Source: Actinomycetota bacterium (lineage in GTDB: Bacteria; Actinomycetota; Thermoleophilia; Gaiellales; Gaiellaceae). Taken from it: a stretch of DNA of 6,013 bases. The translations under genes were made by a program, and so were the position numbers. The notes under the pieces were generated by a model. It saw only the letters and a list, made by a program, of their open reading frames with translations, was not told the DNA's origin and did not search any database. The stretch is taken from contig VAXK01000090.1 in NCBI GenBank assembly GCA_005885565.1, positions 1 through 6,013 of the forward strand, read 5' to 3'. This document shows, in pieces, positions 5,068 to 6,013 of this stretch. Within the stretch, counting starts at the first letter, position 1, and each line of letters opens with the position of its first letter.

Positions 5068-6013
5068 ATGAGACGGAGAAAATTGGGCGTCCTTTGCGCG
5101 CTCCCAGTCGGGTGCCTGCTCGCACTCGCCGCAGCTTTCGCGACGAAGGGCTCGGCCGCGCTGACGATCGGGGCGAGGGCCGCGTCGTCGACCGCGACGA
5201 CCGGCTGCCAGCTCGCGTCACCGAAGGGGAACGTCAAGCACGTCATCTACGTCCAGTTCGACAACACCCACTTCCGGCGCGACAACCCGAACGTGCCGTC
5301 GGATCTGGAGCAGATGCCGCACCTGCTCAACTTCATCAACGGCAACGGCAGGCTGCTCGCCAACGACCACACCGCGCTGATCTCGCACACCGCGACCGGC
5401 ATCCTGACCTCGCTCACCGGCGTGTACCCGGATCGCATGGGCCAGCCGGTGTCGAACAGCTTCCGCTACTTCAAGACCGACGGGACGACCCGGACCGGTG
5501 TCTCGTTCGCGTACTGGACGGCGCCGCTCTTCGACCCGGCAGGCACGACGACCGACACGACGCCGACGATGATCAACGAGAACGGCAAGGTCGCGCCGGC
5601 GCCGTGGGCTCCGTTCACGCGGGCGGGCTGTGACTTCGGCGCGGTCGCGACCGCGAACACGATCCTCGAGAACACCGCCATCGACATCCCGACCGTCTTC
5701 GGGCCCGCGTCGCCCGAGGCCGCCGAGGTGGCGGCGAACCCGGGCCAGGCCTTCGCCGACTTCGTCGGCATCGGCATCCACTGCGCGCAGGGCTCGGCGA
5801 CGTGCTCGGCCGCGAACAACGGCAAGGCCGACCTGCTCCCCGACGAGCCCGGCGGCTACAGCGGCTTCAACGCCCTCTACGGGGCGAAGTACGTCGATCC
5901 CGTCATCAAGCCGAGCGGGCCGATGACGGACCTGAACGGCAACGTGATCCAGGACGCGAACGGCCACGTCGGCTTCCCGGGCTTCGACGGGATGGAGGCG
6001 ACGGTGTCGCTGT
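5068..6013 (+). CDS. Secreted alkaline-phosphatase-superfamily protein, C-terminus cut by window edge
   Basis: Hand translation gives 315 residues with no stop before the right edge. Residues 1-31 form a signal peptide: RRRK at 2-5, a hydrophobic core to about 25, and a likely cut after GSA (28-30). The mature protein starts with a low-complexity Ala/Ser/Thr stretch, then KHVIYVQFDNTHFRRD (57-72), where Asp65 at the end of a beta strand is in the place of the first metal ligand of this superfamily. SHTATGILTSLTGVYPDRMG (106-125) resembles the nucleophile region of nucleotide pyrophosphatase/phosphodiesterases; spacing to TGxYP makes Thr108 the likely nucleophile. Cys47, 188, 239 and 246 could form disulfides outside the cell. 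Probable role: extracellular hydrolysis of a phosphate mono- or diester; the substrate is unknown. A sulfatase is less likely since no CxPxR motif is visible. The remaining metal ligands would lie beyond the edge, so activity cannot be confirmed. The gene has its own promoter and operator-like site. Confidence 0.8.
   Translation, partial: MRRRKLGVLCALPVGCLLALAAAFATKGSAALTIGARAASSTATTGCQLASPKGNVKHVIYVQFDNTHFRRDNPNVPSDLEQMPHLLNFINGNGRLLANDHTALISHTATGILTSLTGVYPDRMGQPVSNSFRYFKTDGTTRTGVSFAYWTAPLFDPAGTTTDTTPTMINENGKVAPAPWAPFTRAGCDFGAVATANTILENTAIDIPTVFGPASPEAAEVAANPGQAFADFVGIGIHCAQGSATCSAANNGKADLLPDEPGGYSGFNALYGAKYVDPVIKPSGPMTDLNGNVIQDANGHVGFPGFDGMEATVSL

Noticed and set aside
5098..5115. Lipoprotein signal (PVGC) in the phosphatase-like protein
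   Set aside because: Cys16 lies in the middle of the hydrophobic core and position -3 is Pro, not Leu; a standard signal peptide cut near residue 30 fits better.
4122..5967. Long minus-strand frames opposite trpS and the phosphatase-like gene
   Set aside because: Antisense shadows rich in Arg, Asp and Val; the plus-strand genes carry the recognisable motifs.

Overview
The window is about 6 kb of very GC-rich, gene-dense bacterial DNA. Base composition, GTG starts, sparse Shine-Dalgarno sequences and TANNNT-like -10 boxes close to start codons suggest a high-GC actinobacterium, perhaps a Thermoleophilia-like lineage. That placement is inference; no rRNA or other taxonomic marker is present. 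Most of the window is core metabolism.

Left part (1-2835, minus strand): a compact aromatic amino-acid operon, transcribed right to left as aroF (DAHP synthase, class I-beta with an N-terminal regulatory domain), tyrA (prephenate dehydrogenase with a C-terminal ACT domain) and aroA (EPSP synthase, cut by the left edge). aroF and tyrA are 3 bases apart, and tyrA and aroA overlap by 4 bases (ATGA). The operon combines the entry step of the shikimate pathway, its sixth step and the tyrosine branch. A promoter with a 7-base gap to the aroF ATG suggests a leaderless or nearly leaderless mRNA.

Middle (2910-3847, minus strand): a two-gene unit of unknown function. It encodes a 244-residue membrane protein with two transmembrane helices and a cytoplasmic GAF-like domain, then a 67-residue acidic protein whose GTG start overlaps the stop of the first gene. 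This unit has clearly lower GC (about 62-64%) than its neighbours and is the most likely acquired or uncharacterised element here.

Right part (plus strand): trpS (tryptophanyl-tRNA synthetase) diverges from the GAF gene across a 103-base control region. After a 94-base gap comes the start of a secreted protein of the alkaline-phosphatase/phosphodiesterase superfamily, cut by the right edge. Its upstream region holds a good -35/-10 pair overlapped by a 22-base near-perfect palindrome, a strong operator candidate.

No tRNA, rRNA, CRISPR, insertion sequence or phage gene was seen, and there is no gene-free stretch longer than about 105 bases. I found no clear evidence of an exciting new system. 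The GAF/small-protein pair and the operator-like palindrome are the best leads.
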